DNA of 64,000 bases. Source: Acacia acuminata (Eukaryota > Streptophyta > Magnoliopsida > Fabales > Fabaceae). The stretch covers positions 5,766,001 through 5,830,000 of the forward strand of contig JAFJYI010000014.1 of NCBI GenBank assembly GCA_019022655.1. The letters run 5' to 3'. Shown piece by piece: positions 46,224-58,047 of the stretch. A program made the translations under genes and the position numbers. Every line of letters starts with the position of its first letter. Within the stretch, counting starts at the first letter, position 1. The notes below the pieces were generated by a model. The model ran no database searches. It had not been told where the DNA came from and worked only from the letters and a program-made list of their open reading frames with translations.

Positions 46224-47479
46224 GATTCTTTCATAAGAGGCATGCCAGAAAATCCGGTGGCACTGCTGAATGCACATATTCATGTCATAGTTGCCTGGAT
46301 GGGATGCCTGTGAATTCTAATTCAAAAAGAAGAAAACTTGACCCAAAACTAGGGAATATTCAGTCACAAAGGGGTCAAAAGGCTCCATCAGTGGGTAGAG
46401 GTAGACCAGCTAAGCAAAAAGGCGGTAAAAAGCCATTGAGTAAGAGACGGAAAGGTAAATCTCAAACCAATAAAATGCTCCCACCGATTATACCTCTTCG
46501 TCGTTCAGCCAGGAAGGCCAAATGCTTGTATGTGCAAAAGAAAAGGAATGTAGGACGTAAAAAAGGAAAGAAAAGTAAATCCAAGAAGGTAACACTAAGG
46601 AAGCCCAAGGAAACTACTTGTCGTTATAAGGAAACAGTAACTTTTGAGCGTAAGAAAAGAACTCAAGTCTGTAATAGCTACTGGCTTAATGGTCTTAAGC
46701 TGTCCCCAAAGCCAAATGATGAACGAGTAATGCTGTTTAAGGAGAAAAAGCATCTTGCCCCCTCAGAGTAGTTGGGACACTATTAATTGAACTATGTCAC
46801 ATAAGGTATCAACTGCTGTTTTATGGTTCTTTTTCTTTATTAAATATGTATTGTAACGTGATCTAACTTAACGTGTGAATGTGCAGAGTGGTTTCATGGG
46901 GATGCTTTCGGACTCACTCTAGAGAATGTCAGACAACTTATTGGATTTAGGTGTCATGTTTGTCGTGATAGGTTTGCGCCAATTTGTCCCCACAAGAACA
47001 GTAATGCCTTGACTCATGCTGAAACCAAAGCTGCAACTGGGTGTGCTGAGGAACTACCAAATTCTGGTTCACTTCAGCCATTGAGTCAGGTACACTCTTG
47101 CAACTTCTTAACCCAACTGGTTGGTTGACTTGGAGTGAAATGATGGGAAATCGATGAAAAGACCCTATTGTCATAATCATGCCTGAATTTTAGAATGACA
47201 AGCATGTACTGGTGTTTAATGCCGTATTCTATGCTAGGTTTCGTCATAATCATACCTGAATTTTGGATTATTTGCCCTTTTTCATTAATTGATAATATGG
47301 CTGAATTATTTTGCTAGGATTCTTTAATAAAAAGGGGAAGCCCAAAAGCCCAAAACATTGCTTGTGAAGAATTGAGATTGCAATTTGTCTTTGATCCAAC
47401 TTATCCTTCTCAATTCTCATGCAATATAGTATGTACAAATGAGGAACCCATTGAGAGAGCCATTACTTTTAATAGTTGA
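46224..47479 (+). pseudogene. 3' part of a DDT/PHD-finger (PTM-like) gene
   Basis: Three plus-strand exons. First, 46,224-46,768 (acceptor GGACAG): FHKRHARKSGGTAECTYSCH, then a long Lys/Arg-rich basic stretch (SKRRKLDPK, KSQTNKMLPPIIPLRRSARK) and YWLNGLKLS, ending in a stop at 46,769. Second, 46,887-47,089 (acceptor GTGCAG, donor GTACAC): WFHGDAFGLTLENVRQLIGF, RCHVCRDR, half of a PHD finger. Third, 47,318-47,479: DSLIKRGSPKAQNIACEELR and a stop, in phase with the second. The arrangement resembles plant DDT-domain PHD proteins of the PTM type, chromatin readers in the nucleus. The N-terminal DDT part is absent and a segment with the first PHD cysteines is missing between exons 1 and 2, so it is probably a displaced fragment. 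Confidence 0.68.
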
Positions 47480-48393
47480 AGTTTTAACCTGTTAAAATCC
47501 CATCCTCACAATGGAGTTAAGAACTCAGCTACCTTCGTTGCTAAATCAACTACAAAACACAATTGTTTAGATTAAATATACGATGCTTGATAATTTTTAG
47601 CTTGATTGGCCTCCAAGCCTTTTTCTCCATCTCATCTTCAATAATGTGACTTATCCTTTTCATACACAAGTAAATATATTTGGTGACACTGGATCTCACG
47701 CTGTTTTCTCTGTTAAAGTAAATTACATGTAATTACCAAAATGGAAGAGACTGTAGCCAGAAGAACATTTAGTCGTAATGGAGGCCTAAAACAAAATTTT
47801 TTAAATATCATCATATGAGTGTTCAATGTTTATCATGTGGATGTATGTAGATGCGCATACGTGTATGGATTTATGTTCTATTGATTGTACATGGTCTAAT
47901 AGATGTCCCATTGAAACCGAAAAAGCTGCCCCTTAATGATCATACATATCAAGTTTGTACAAGATTCTTATTAGCATATCTGGCTTCACTGCAGGTTTGA
48001 TGATTTGTATGGAAAGGTTATATAGTTGGACAGCGGACACCAATTTCTTGTAGGTCCTTTTTCTTCCTGCGGGAGAGCGATGCTCCTTCATCAGTTTCAT
48101 TCAAATTCAAAAAAAGAAAAAGAAAAAAAAGAAACAGAGAAAACTAACCAGTTTGATCGACCGGAATCTTGTGGTGTAGCATGCTACCTTCTAGAGGGAG
48201 AAAGAAGAATAATGGGAATGAAAAACATGTCAGAGAGGCTGAAGGAAATTTCATTTGAGGAGGAGGAGGAGGATAGCTTAGAGAGTTCATAGATTAATTG
48301 CATTATTAATGATTGTCAATCTAATCCATGTGTATTCATTGTAGTTACATTCTTTCTCATGCAAGTCATATTGGAATGATTCCCCAGTAGTTG

Positions 48394-48428
<35 letters not shown>

Positions 48429-49740
48429 TAAAAAAAAATCTTTTTGAAGAAATCAAATATATGATCATAGCATAGCTTAGCTTAGCAAAGATGAAGTGTA
48501 GCTCTCTGCAGGAATGTTTCTGCAGCACTCATACCTGTTTATACTTTTGATCAGGAAAAAAAAGAAAAGAAATTAAAAGCTCGCTTTCAGGGTTTTGTGG
48601 CAAGTGATGAGAAATCATTTGGCCATTATGTTCTTTGGGCGTCCAAAGTGTATATATAGTAGTTGCTATTTTATCAATTTGGCTCTAATCAATATTAATA
48701 TGTTAATAAAACTTGTAGGACTGGCTGTGAACAACACGGCTTATTTGAGTTCTTTGTGGTTAAACAGACGAAATATTAATGGGGGGAGATTCCAAATTTG
48801 GAATCACATTATGTTCTTAAATTATATTGTCCCATGCTTTTAGCAAGGACCTTACTTCTGTGATTTTATTGAGCAGACGTTAAAAAAAGAGCAAAAATAA
48901 AAGCTATGCGTATTGGATCAACTAGACCCAAAAGAGATGCTCCAGTATTGCAAGCCCATGAACTGAACAAACCAGAAACTTGAAGTCCACGCCATCCCCC
49001 GTCACCCTCTGCAACATACAAACTCCAATGAAAGTGTCCAGAACCAGCAAAAGGTTGAAACTTGCACGATCAGAGTTCTCAGAAATCCTCATGCAGGAAA
49101 CGCCACCACGAAACATGAACATATATTCATGCTTCACAAAATATAGCTGGAAGAAAACACCATGAAAGTACTAAAATGGTATCTCAATTCAGCTTAGCAT
49201 GTCCGACAGTTACTACGGAGCTGCTTAATCCCCAGTAACCAATCAACATCTTCTACGTACGACCACCTCGCAAGCTCTTGTGGCAATTAAAAAATTAATA
49301 ATCCGCACTCTTTCTTTTTTGATACTATCAATTAGTATCCAAGCAATCAATTATTTGAGTTTCGAGATTTATTGTTATCTTTCCAGTATACATATCTCTT
49401 GAATTCAAAACTAAAATTTTATACCACTAGGTCAACTTTGTGTTGCTCCTCATAAAGTTCATGAAGCAAGTAATTGCTTGAAAGATTAGTCGGATAAAAG
49501 TCAAACTTTTAATGCTAAGGTGGCAATATGTTTTTTTCCCCGGTGAGGGTACAATTTATTTTAAGATTCACAGCGTAAAAAGTTTACTTCTACCACTTTT
49601 AAAATTTGAATTCGTCTTTTTTCTTGTAAAAGTGAGGTTACTTACCATTTTAATCTTGATAAGAACGTGGTCATTTTAACTCCAAATCTTGAAGTTGCTT
49701 GTTACTAATAACGAGTGGATTATCAGTAGCTGTAAAAATT
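47480..49740. other. non-coding interval with long poly-T
   Basis: No gene recognised. A poly-T run of over 30 bases lies near 48,395-48,427. A short frame at 48,026-48,292 with an acidic end is not supported by homology or splice context. Confidence 0.3.
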
Positions 49741-49754
49741 AAAATTAAGGGTAG

Positions 49755-50900
49755 TTGCGCTAAAATAACCTTCAATTTTCATCAAAAGTGTAAAAGTAAT
49801 CATAAACTATGTTTTAGAGCAAAAACAACCATAAACTATTTTTTAGAGCAAAATCAACCATAAACTTTTAAAATTGAGGCACAACTATTAAATCCATCTA
49901 ACTTTCATCCATTATAATGGAAAAATTTAATCTTTTGGTCTTTAAAATTTTAGCTCACTTATAACTTAGTCTTTGATATTTCGAGTCATCCTATAAGGCA
50001 AAAATATATTAAAATACTTGTTAAAAATTCCTTAGTTGGATTTACATAAATAAAAAATAAAAAATAATGTCCTCGTACACACCGACTCGCATCTCCTTCG
50101 CCTCTGTTTCCAAAAACCTCGCTAGGTGACAAATCCATATTTTTGTCATATCCTTTCAAACTTTATTTGGGAATCTTGTTATAATTATTAGTCCTAAAAT
50201 GTCTGTCTTTAAAAAACACCACAGAGTTACTCAAATTAAGAATTATTGGCAGTAGCAAAGTATCATCCGATTTTGAAAATTTGTCTCACATGTATGTCTT
50301 ATCAAACAAATAATATTCAAGACAAAAGTATTTTTGAGTCAATACTAAAATGTGCAGTCCCATTTTTGTTCTCTTATGTCGAGAAATGAGACTGAACCTT
50401 ACTGAAAATTTCACAAATGAAAAAAAAAATTACACCAATATTAAGCCTTGACCTCTTTTAGATTTTACTTATATAAACTTATTCGGTGATTCACACCAAT
50501 TTGTTAGAGGGACGAACCAACAATGAATTGTAACACACAAATTAATATTATTGGGTGTTTAGCTGTGAGTTTGGCATGTGGAGTATGAGGTGATGATTGT
50601 GACCTTAAAACTAGTGGGTTCCTTGCAATCTTTAAAAATATTTTAATAATTTGTTTTGCCACATAAGATGACTCATGAGCATTAGGAATTGAGATACAAA
50701 CAAGCCAAGATTTTAAGGATTAAGTTATAAGTGAGTCAAAATCTTAAAGGTCAAAAGATTATTTTTTTCCCATTAAAATATACAAATGTCAGTTGACTTA
50801 ATAATTATAGCCCAATTTTAAGAATTTGTAGTTATTTTTACTCTAAAAAATAGTCTACAGTTATTTATGCATTTTTTAGTAAAAATTGAAACTTAACTCT
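49755..50900. mobile_element. long-TIR element, ends approximate
   Basis: The left 230 bp and the reverse complement of the right 230 bp correspond: both contain ACTATTTTTTAGAG followed by AAAATTG and CTCACTTATAACTTA at similar spacing. A partial copy of the same family lies at 62,640-63,200. No transposase. Target duplication not resolved. Confidence 0.6.
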
Positions 50901-50907
50901 AGAATTA

Positions 50908-51054
50908 GGCTTTGCATGGTTTGAGGGAGGGGAGGGAAAAGGGAGGGAAAGAAAATTTATTAGTGGTGGGACCCACATGAGTTTTCCTCCCCTTTAAATT
51001 TTTACCCTCCATTTTCTCTCCCTCCTCTCCCCCACCCTCAAACCAAACAAAGCC
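50908..51054. mobile_element. Tourist-like MITE 1
   Basis: 147 bp with TTA on both sides (50,905-50,907 and 51,055-51,057). Ends GGCTTTGCATGGTTTGAGGG and, inverted, GGCTTTGTTTGGTTTGAGGG. The sequence is nearly palindromic. Confidence 0.87.
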
Positions 51055-51057
51055 TTA

Positions 51058-51195
51058 GGGTATGTTTGGTTGGGGGGGGGGGGGGAGGGAAAATATTAAA
51101 AGGAGAGAAAATTTTTGTGCCCCCACCATAAATAACTTTTCTCTCTCCCTATTTTCCTCCCCCTCCTCTCCCCTCCCCCTCAACCAAACATACCC
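51058..51195. mobile_element. Tourist-like MITE 2
   Basis: 138 bp with TTA on both sides (51,055-51,057 and 51,196-51,198). Ends GGGTATGTTTGGTTGGGG and, inverted, GGGTATGTTTGGTTGAGG. It shares one TTA with MITE 1, so one inserted exactly at the other's border. Confidence 0.87.
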
Positions 51196-51402
51196 TTAAA
51201 GTTAAGTAGTGTGGGAAAAAAAAGAATAGAGAACTGAGATGATGATGAATTGAAATGGCATGAAAAGTCAAAGCCAGCTGTGAGGATGGGGTTTAGGCGG
51301 CGGCTGTCGTTTGCTGACTTTGCATCAGGAAGGGGCCTACCGACGCTGAGAGTGAGAGACTGAGAAGTTACTTTCGAAATATCACTGTGAGCAATTAATT
51401 AT

Positions 51403-52005
51403 GGGAAAAAGACGTGCAGGTCCCAAAATACAAGACAATTACAAAACAGTACCTAGAAATATCGTATTTGCCGCGAAGTCTTTCGAATTTTTGTGGGATA
51501 TGATATAATTGTGAAATGACCTAAACACCCGTAATAAATGTGAATAAAAGGGGGCGGATTCAAAATCGAGTTTCTGTCCCCTAAACCCACCTCGCCGTGT
51601 GTTCGATTCCCATCCTGCGTCGCCTTTTTTGGGAGAAAAGTACGACTTCAATCTTTCATTGTTCCTCTTCGCCTTCATTTCAAATCTTGCTCCAACGGTC
51701 TTATTTTGCTTCTGCTCCGAAACACTGAAACTCTGCTCTTCGTCTTTCTTCCCCTTTATGTGCAACTTGTTACGATGCGCAAGGCAAAAGCTTCCAACGT
51801 CACCTCTGAGCGGCAAAATTGGGAGAAAATTTTTAATGGAATGGTTCACATGTTACGCTCCCAGCAACAACAGCTCCTGTCCCTCCCCAGCGAGCACAAA
51901 CTTCTTGAAGGTCGCATCCGAATGATATATGATGGATGGAAATCTGATATTCGTCTTTATAAGGATCAGATTTCTGAGGTATTTTCTCAAATATGGAACA
52001 ATTTT

Positions 52006-52054
<49 letters not shown>

Positions 52055-52974
52055 GGGGTAGATTCTCAGCTAGGGTTTTTAAGTACATGGATTTCTGAAA
52101 ATTTTTCATCTTTTCCCTGTAATGTTTCGCAGTTGAAGGGAATTTCAATTTATAAAGAGAAGAGACAACTGCTTGAGGGGGCGAAGGCAGATTGGTTGCT
52201 GGATTTAAAGCAGAGAGTGGTTTCTATTCTTAATTATATTTTCGTTTAGTGAAGTCTGGGTTTTGGGGTCTGTAAGAAAAGGCGAGTCAAGTTAAAAAAT
52301 GGGTCACTATAATGAAACAAGATTTTCCCTGCTCCAACAAAATACACATTAAAACATGTCAAGTTAAAGTTAAAAAGTGGATCACTGAAAAGTGGTTACC
52401 AGTAATTTGAGTATAAGCACACAGACCCGATCAGACAAGCTGCTCTTTTTTCTCATCAGAAACCTTCATGATTTGATTAGCTTTATCTTTATGGAGAAAT
52501 CAATCTTTTAATCAATCACATAAAAAAAAAAAAAAAAAAAAAAAAAACTCCAACGTAAATTGTTAGAGGCTATATCAATCCAATTTCAAGCAAGTGAAGT
52601 AAACTGAAAGATGCAACAACGGGCAAATCCAAGTGAGTGCTGCATATATAATTTGTCAATACCAACAAAGACACAGTTCCGATGATTTCTGGGCAGATGA
52701 AGACGACAACCGGCAACCACAAGACGGTCACCGGCGACAATGGGTCCGACTGAGAGGGAAGAGTCCGAAGCCCTTGAGACGCGAGCGCGCAGAGAGGAAT
52801 CCGAAGCTTGTAGGGCTACTGCTGATAAAGTTTCAGGTTACAAGGGGTAAAACTGTATTTTCACATTTATAGTTAATAACACTTAGGTCCCGTGGGATTT
52901 CATTGTTATTTGATTATTTTAAGGGACCTTTTTGTGATTATTTCTATTTTCCGATACCTGCATGTCATTTTCCC
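51403..52974 (+). mobile_element. Pack-MULE (Mutator-like element carrying a gene fragment)
   Basis: 1,572 bp flanked by the perfect 9-bp duplication ATTAATTAT (51,394-51,402 and 52,975-52,983). Ends GGGAAAAAGACGTGCAGGT and, inverted, GGGAAAATGACATGCAGGT: 17 of 19 match, and weaker similarity continues for another 30 bases. The left arm of the inverted duplication keeps the uninterrupted site near 25,210. The interior holds a spliced gene fragment and a GC-rich stretch (52,680-52,830) that may be a second capture. No transposase. Confidence 0.92.
51775..52249 (+). pseudogene. gene fragment captured by the Pack-MULE
   Basis: Exon 1 runs 51,775-51,978 from ATG to a GTATTT donor and encodes a charged, helical N terminus (MRKAKASNVTSERQNWEKIF, HMLRSQQQQLLSL). 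After an intron with a poly-T run of over 40 bases, exon 2 begins at 52,133 (acceptor TTTCGCAG), reads LKGISIYKEKRQLLEGAKAD and stops at 52,249. The two are in phase. Intron retention shows capture of genomic DNA. Family not recognised; it looks like the coiled-coil N terminus of a plant protein. Confidence 0.62.
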
Positions 52975-52983
52975 ATTAATTAT

Positions 52984-54831
52984 TTCTTATGGCTTGTCTG
53001 AAACTGTGTCGAGGCTTATCCCTCATCACTACCAAACAAGAAAGGGAAAGGAAAAGGAGAGAAAGAAGAGCTGAAACAAGCGTTTGTGTCACTGCGGTTA
53101 CAAGGTTATCGAAATTCCTGAGAAAAAGAGTTAGATTTGTATTTTGATTTTGCTAATTTAACCATGCCTTGTTTCTTATGTTCCTGCCATTTTTTCACTC
53201 ATTGCTAATTGAGGAACACAAAATTTGAGAAATCTCTTCGTTATTTTCTGTTTCATAGCTGCAGGTAGATTGGAGAGGAACCAGAATCGGAGCCCCATCT
53301 TATGCTGAATTTCCCTACAAAATTATAGGTAAAGCTTTTTCAATATAATGTTCTCCCCTTCTGTAGAGGAAAAGCATTACAACTTCCAACATACATGCAC
53401 AAAAATTACTAACCAAAAAAAAAAAAAAAGTGCAACAGGATTAAAAACAAATAAGAACTAGAGCATCTTTTGACACCTAATACAGAGGTTTTGATTCCTT
53501 CTTTGTATTAAGGCTTACAAAAATGAAGGAAATATGATTAATCACTAATCAAATGCTGCGTTCAACAAGATTATGAGGAAAAGCATTAAATCAAAGCGGG
53601 GAACAAAGTGAAAAATGCTGATTGATTGCCTATTTTGTCCGTTGCTTGCTCGGAGATTGGGAATTCCCCTGAAACAGAGGTAGGCTTCTGTGTTCTCTTG
53701 TTTTTCTAATTCTCGTGTTTTTCACTTATTGCTATTTCAATATATATAATCTTTTGAGATGGAAAGACAGAGAAAAGCCTTTGCTTGACTAATTCATTGA
53801 TCAGGTCCACAAAGTCTCCTTCATACATATATCTCATCTGGAAGGTGATGTATGTGAGAGATTACTGATACTACTTGGTGCTTCTGTTTCTTGTTGCCTC
53901 CAGATTTGGAGAAGAACCTTTAACCAACCCCAACATTTGCTCAATTTCCTTAGACCCATTGGTAAAGTTGTATTTTATTTTATTTTTATTTTTATTTTTT
54001 TAAAATTACATAAAATATGATTGCAACAATATTAAATATATCTCATGATTTATAATAATAAGTTTTATACTAGGATAAGTAAAGTGGTAGATAGTAAGAA
54101 CTTAGTATTATATATATACGTAAGCACTCATGTGTGAATATATGAAAGAAATATTTAACTCCATATAAATTATTATTCAGAAAATTCATTAGTTAGTCCC
54201 TATAATTTCAACTCAGTTACAACTTATTCCTGAAGTTTAACTCATAACTCAGTCACTTAAGTTTCAGCCATTTAATTGGTTGGTCCCCACAAGTATCAGC
54301 TTGAACTTTACACTCAATGGAAAGTATAAAAAAGAAGACTATATCCGCTGGATGTTCAGAAAATCATCCATTACTTTATGGAATAAGTTGTGACCAAGTC
54401 ATAAAGCATTGCAACCAACATATTAAATGGCTAAACTTTGAGAGATTAAGTTGCATGGAGTTAAACTTTAAGGATTAAGTTGTAGTCGAGTCAAAACTAT
54501 GAGACTAAATATTTAAAATTTTCATTATTATTATTTGATGAAAATATCTTTTCCTTCGTATATTACCATATGCACCCCTTCATTTCAACTTGCTCTAATG
54601 CTGTCATTATTTGTTGTATAATATGCATTAATTATCTTTTCTACAAAAAATTACAAGCAAAATGCTTTTAGAGACTCAATCGAACGGTGGATACAAATGC
54701 CAATTTTTTTTGTCAAGTGTCTCTACATAATTCTACGTTTAAGTCAAATACCAAATTGTTTATTTTCATGACACTTTAGAGTTATATCATCACCATATAT
54801 ATAGCCGGGGAACAATGTAATTGTAGGGGCA
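52984..54831 (+). promoter_or_regulatory. upstream region of gene C
   Basis: Conserved in inverted form with gene B's upstream region. The block 53,090-53,350 (holding CCATGCCTTGTTTCTTATG and AATTTCCCTACAAAATTATAG followed by GTAAAGC) looks like a non-coding 5' exon with a donor site. The 54,000-54,780 stretch is AT-rich filler. TATA box at 54,795-54,803. Confidence 0.5.
54795..54803 (+). promoter_or_regulatory. TATA box close to gene C start
   Basis: CACCATATATATAG lies about 30 bp before the ATG at 54,832. The same box precedes gene B and the 12.7-kb copy. A TGTAG acceptor-like site sits 6 bases before the ATG. Confidence 0.5.
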
Positions 54832-55215
54832 ATGGATGTTGTTGTTACTGTTGTGACTAATATACTCAACAAGTTAGTAGCTTGTGGTTACAGGGCAACG
54901 GATGCTATTGTTTCTGTCACGACTACTATATTGGAGAAGTTAGTAGATGAGGCAATACTTCAATCTTGTTATCCTTTCCGCTTCAACAAATATGTCAAAG
55001 AGCTTGAAACAGAAAAAGAGAATCTGCAATCAAAAATACAAGAGGTTCTAGATCGTGCTAAAGATGCCAAGAAGAAAACTCATAAGGTTGTTAGTAAAGT
55101 TGAGGAGTGGTTGATCAAAGCAGACTTTTTGATTGCAAAAGTGGTGGAGCTGCAAGAGAAAACAAATAAAAGAAACAAGATTTCTTGTCTTAAGCATTGT
55201 CCAAGTGATCAATAA
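54832..55215 (+). CDS. gene C, coiled-coil N terminus
   Basis: 127 codons from ATG to a stop at 55,213. Residues 1-20 and 24-43 are related (MDVVVTVVTNILNKLV and TDAIVSVTTTILEKLV). The rest matches gene B residues 14-102, including VEEWLIKADFL. The frame closes 4 codons after the deletion junction. A truncated CC-only product is possible in principle. Confidence 0.8.
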   Translation: MDVVVTVVTNILNKLVACGYRATDAIVSVTTTILEKLVDEAILQSCYPFRFNKYVKELETEKENLQSKIQEVLDRAKDAKKKTHKVVSKVEEWLIKADFLIAKVVELQEKTNKRNKISCLKHCPSDQ

Positions 55216-56856
55216 AGCCATAAAGAAGCTTGTAGGATCTTGTTTACTACTAAAATATGAAGATGCCGATTACGTCGAAATGCATGACTTGGTTCGTGAT
55301 GTAGCACTATGGATAGCTCAAAAGGAGAATAAGTTGATCGTGGGACAACTAAAAGAGGATACGATAATGAAGGCACATGAAATAAGATATTTATGGCTAG
55401 AAGAAGTTGATAAATGTCCTAATAAGTTGAATTGTTCTAAACTTGAGTTTCTTCATATCTCCATACATTCAGAGCCTTATGTGTTTATAGCAAATGATTT
55501 CTTCAATGGGATGGAGAATCTTAGAGTTTTGTTTCTTGAAAATCGTACTAATCAAAAAGATCTAGCTCTTCAATGGCCCATTTCATTCAACTTGATAAAT
55601 AAGTTGTGTTGCCTAACACTATATCGGTGGGTATTAGGTGATATCTCTTTTATAGGGAGCTTTGAGAGGCTTGAGTCTCTTGCAATAGAGAGGTGATCTT
55701 TTGATGAATTGCCAACATGCATCATTCAACAAAAGAAATTGAGATTACTTGGTTTGTGTAACTGCAAAATTCAAAGGAATCCTTTTGAAGTAATGAGAAG
55801 ATGTTCACAATTGGAAGTGTTGTATTTTTTAAATAACAGTGGAGAAGATTGGGAGGACCAAAATAACAATAGTGCCAAATTTTTTTTGATAAAATTAGCA
55901 CTACTACGCTAGCAATGGAGAGTTATTGTATACAATTTGGCAATATAGGGGGAAACTTTGTGTTGGACAAAGATTTTGAGCATTGCAAGTCTTTTGTTGC
56001 AAGAGGTTTATACATTGAAGATTTTGAGAGTTGTATTTCAAGTGGAACAACTAAGGATATGATGAGAAGGGCAAAGACTCTTTCTTTAAGGAGAATTCCT
56101 GAAAGTTTGAAAAACATCATCCCTGACCTATGGCGATCAATAAATGGAGGTATGAATGAGTTGACTTGTCTTGCACTTTGTGATTCAGATGGGATGGAAT
56201 GTGTAATAGGCCAATCAAATCCAAGTCAAGCAAGAATCATCTCCAATTTGACTCATCTAACTCTTACAAAGGTGAAGCATTTGAAGACTTTGTATAGTGG
56301 TCAGCCTCCTCAAGGCCTTTTTGCTAACTTGGAAGAGCTTTCTATAGATAGTTGTGATTCACTTGAACATATATTGACAGAAGATGTGAAGGAAATTGTT
56401 GATGCAAGTGACTATCAGAGTTGCAAAAATGCATTCCCCAAATTGAAAACACTTGCAATACTCAAATGCAAGAAACTAGAATATTTAATGCCTATCTCTT
56501 TTGCAAAGAGCGTCACGCAGTTGGAAGCTATAATCATAGCTGAAAATAATGAATTGAGAAGCATGTTTGGCCCATCTAGTGAAGATCTGAATCCAAACAA
56601 GCTTCAAACAATTGAGTTTCCTGCTCTACAACTTCTTAGACTCCACAGCTTGCCAAATATCATTTGTATCTGTCCAAAAAATTATCATCCAACATGGTCT
56701 TCTCTGAAATCATTGTCATTGAATAATTGTCCTCTACTACATGTTAAGTCTATCATTCCTTGGGTTGCATGTGGTGGATTGAGACGAGGACAATCATGTT
56801 ACTTATGAGGTACGATTCCTTTGTTTCCAATATTTTCAAATTATTCATATAATCTA

Positions 56857-57013
56857 GAGAAAATGACAAAAAAATACTACTTGAACTTCAAAATCTTGTT
56901 ACCCACAAGAGTAATGGGATTAACAACAAGAGTAATACAATAGGCAACTCGTTTTAGTGGGAAATCACCTACTTGAGATTTTGAAATTCAAGTAATATTT
57001 TTTGGGATTTTCC
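56857..57013. mobile_element. small Mutator-type MITE in gene C's intron
   Basis: About 157 bp between copies of CATATAATCTA (56,846-56,856 and 57,013-57,023; at least 9 bp is the duplication). The inverted ends align as GAGAAAATGACAAAAAAATA and GGAAAATCCCAAAAAATATT, then ACTTGAAYTTCAAAATCT. Gene B's intron lacks it. Confidence 0.83.
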
Positions 57014-57216
57014 ATATAATCTACCATCATCAACATAAAAAAACTTATATCACCATACAATTCACAATTTGTGAAGTAAACTTCTTGTCTTATTGCTTTA
57101 TATTATTGCAACATCTACATTTACCCATATTTTCTACGATATTAATTTTTTAATTGTCTTTTATTAGGCAACACAATAATTATCTAATTAAAATTGCCTT
57201 TTTTTCACTTTTACAG

Positions 57217-57916
57217 GACCTACTAAAGGTGGTCATGGCCACAGTGGAGTCTTTAGAGGATGTTTATCTATGTAATCATGAAGTAGAAGTTGTTTTTGAT
57301 GTAGAACAACTTTCTATCAATGGGCAACAAGTAAACTCGAAATTAAGTCACCTTATATTCATTGAGCTACCCCATTTGACGCATATATGGAGGGGTACCA
57401 AAAATTGTTTACTCCTTCAACATCTTAATCAGTTGCTAGTAGTGAGTTGTGGAAATTTGAAACAAGTATTCCCTTCATCCATCTTGAAAAGCCTCCCACA
57501 ATTGAGGGAACTACATATAGAAGACTGCAAGGAGTTGGAGGAAATCATTGAAGAAGAAGATGATCAAAATGTGTCTACTTCTTCTCGTCAACTTGTCTTC
57601 CCAAAACTTGTTACAATTTGCATCAAACATTGCCATAAGTTGAAATGTGTATTACCTAACATCTCTGCATGCCGAGTTATTCCAAACCTAAGGGCATTGT
57701 ACATAGAAGATGCACCTGCACTAGAGCAAGTATTTGAACATGAACAACATGACACAAGTTTGGAATATGTTCTACTTTGGAACCTTCCTTCACTCACTTC
57801 AGTCTCACCATCCATTGCTTTGCAAACTGTTAAATACATTGTTGTGCAGCAATGTCTCAAGCTATCTCTCACTTCCTCTATTAGTCCTCAGGAATTGCTT
57901 AAGCAAGTGTCCAAAG
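57217..57916 (+). CDS. gene C exon 2, LRR
   Basis: Acceptor TTTTACAG before 57,217 and donor GTACTC after 57,916. It encodes LTHIWRGTKNCLLLQHLNQL, SSILKSLPQLRELHIEDCKE, LEEIIEEEDDQN and SPQELLKQVSK. Open throughout, and the best-preserved exon of gene C. Confidence 0.88.
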
Positions 57917-58011
57917 GTACTCCATGTCTTGAATATGTTATAATAGCATCTTGTGTATACATGTGTACAATAGTATTGTATATAATATTACTGCTATTTC
58001 TACACATACTC

Positions 58012-58012
58012 A

Positions 58013-58043
<31 letters not shown>
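58012..58043. repeat. TA microsatellite
   Basis: An uninterrupted (TA)n run in gene C's second intron. Confidence 0.9.

Positions 58044-58047
<4 letters not shown>

Noticed and set aside
48026..48292. 88-codon ORF with acidic end
   Set aside because: No homology, no splice context, low-complexity Lys and Glu runs.
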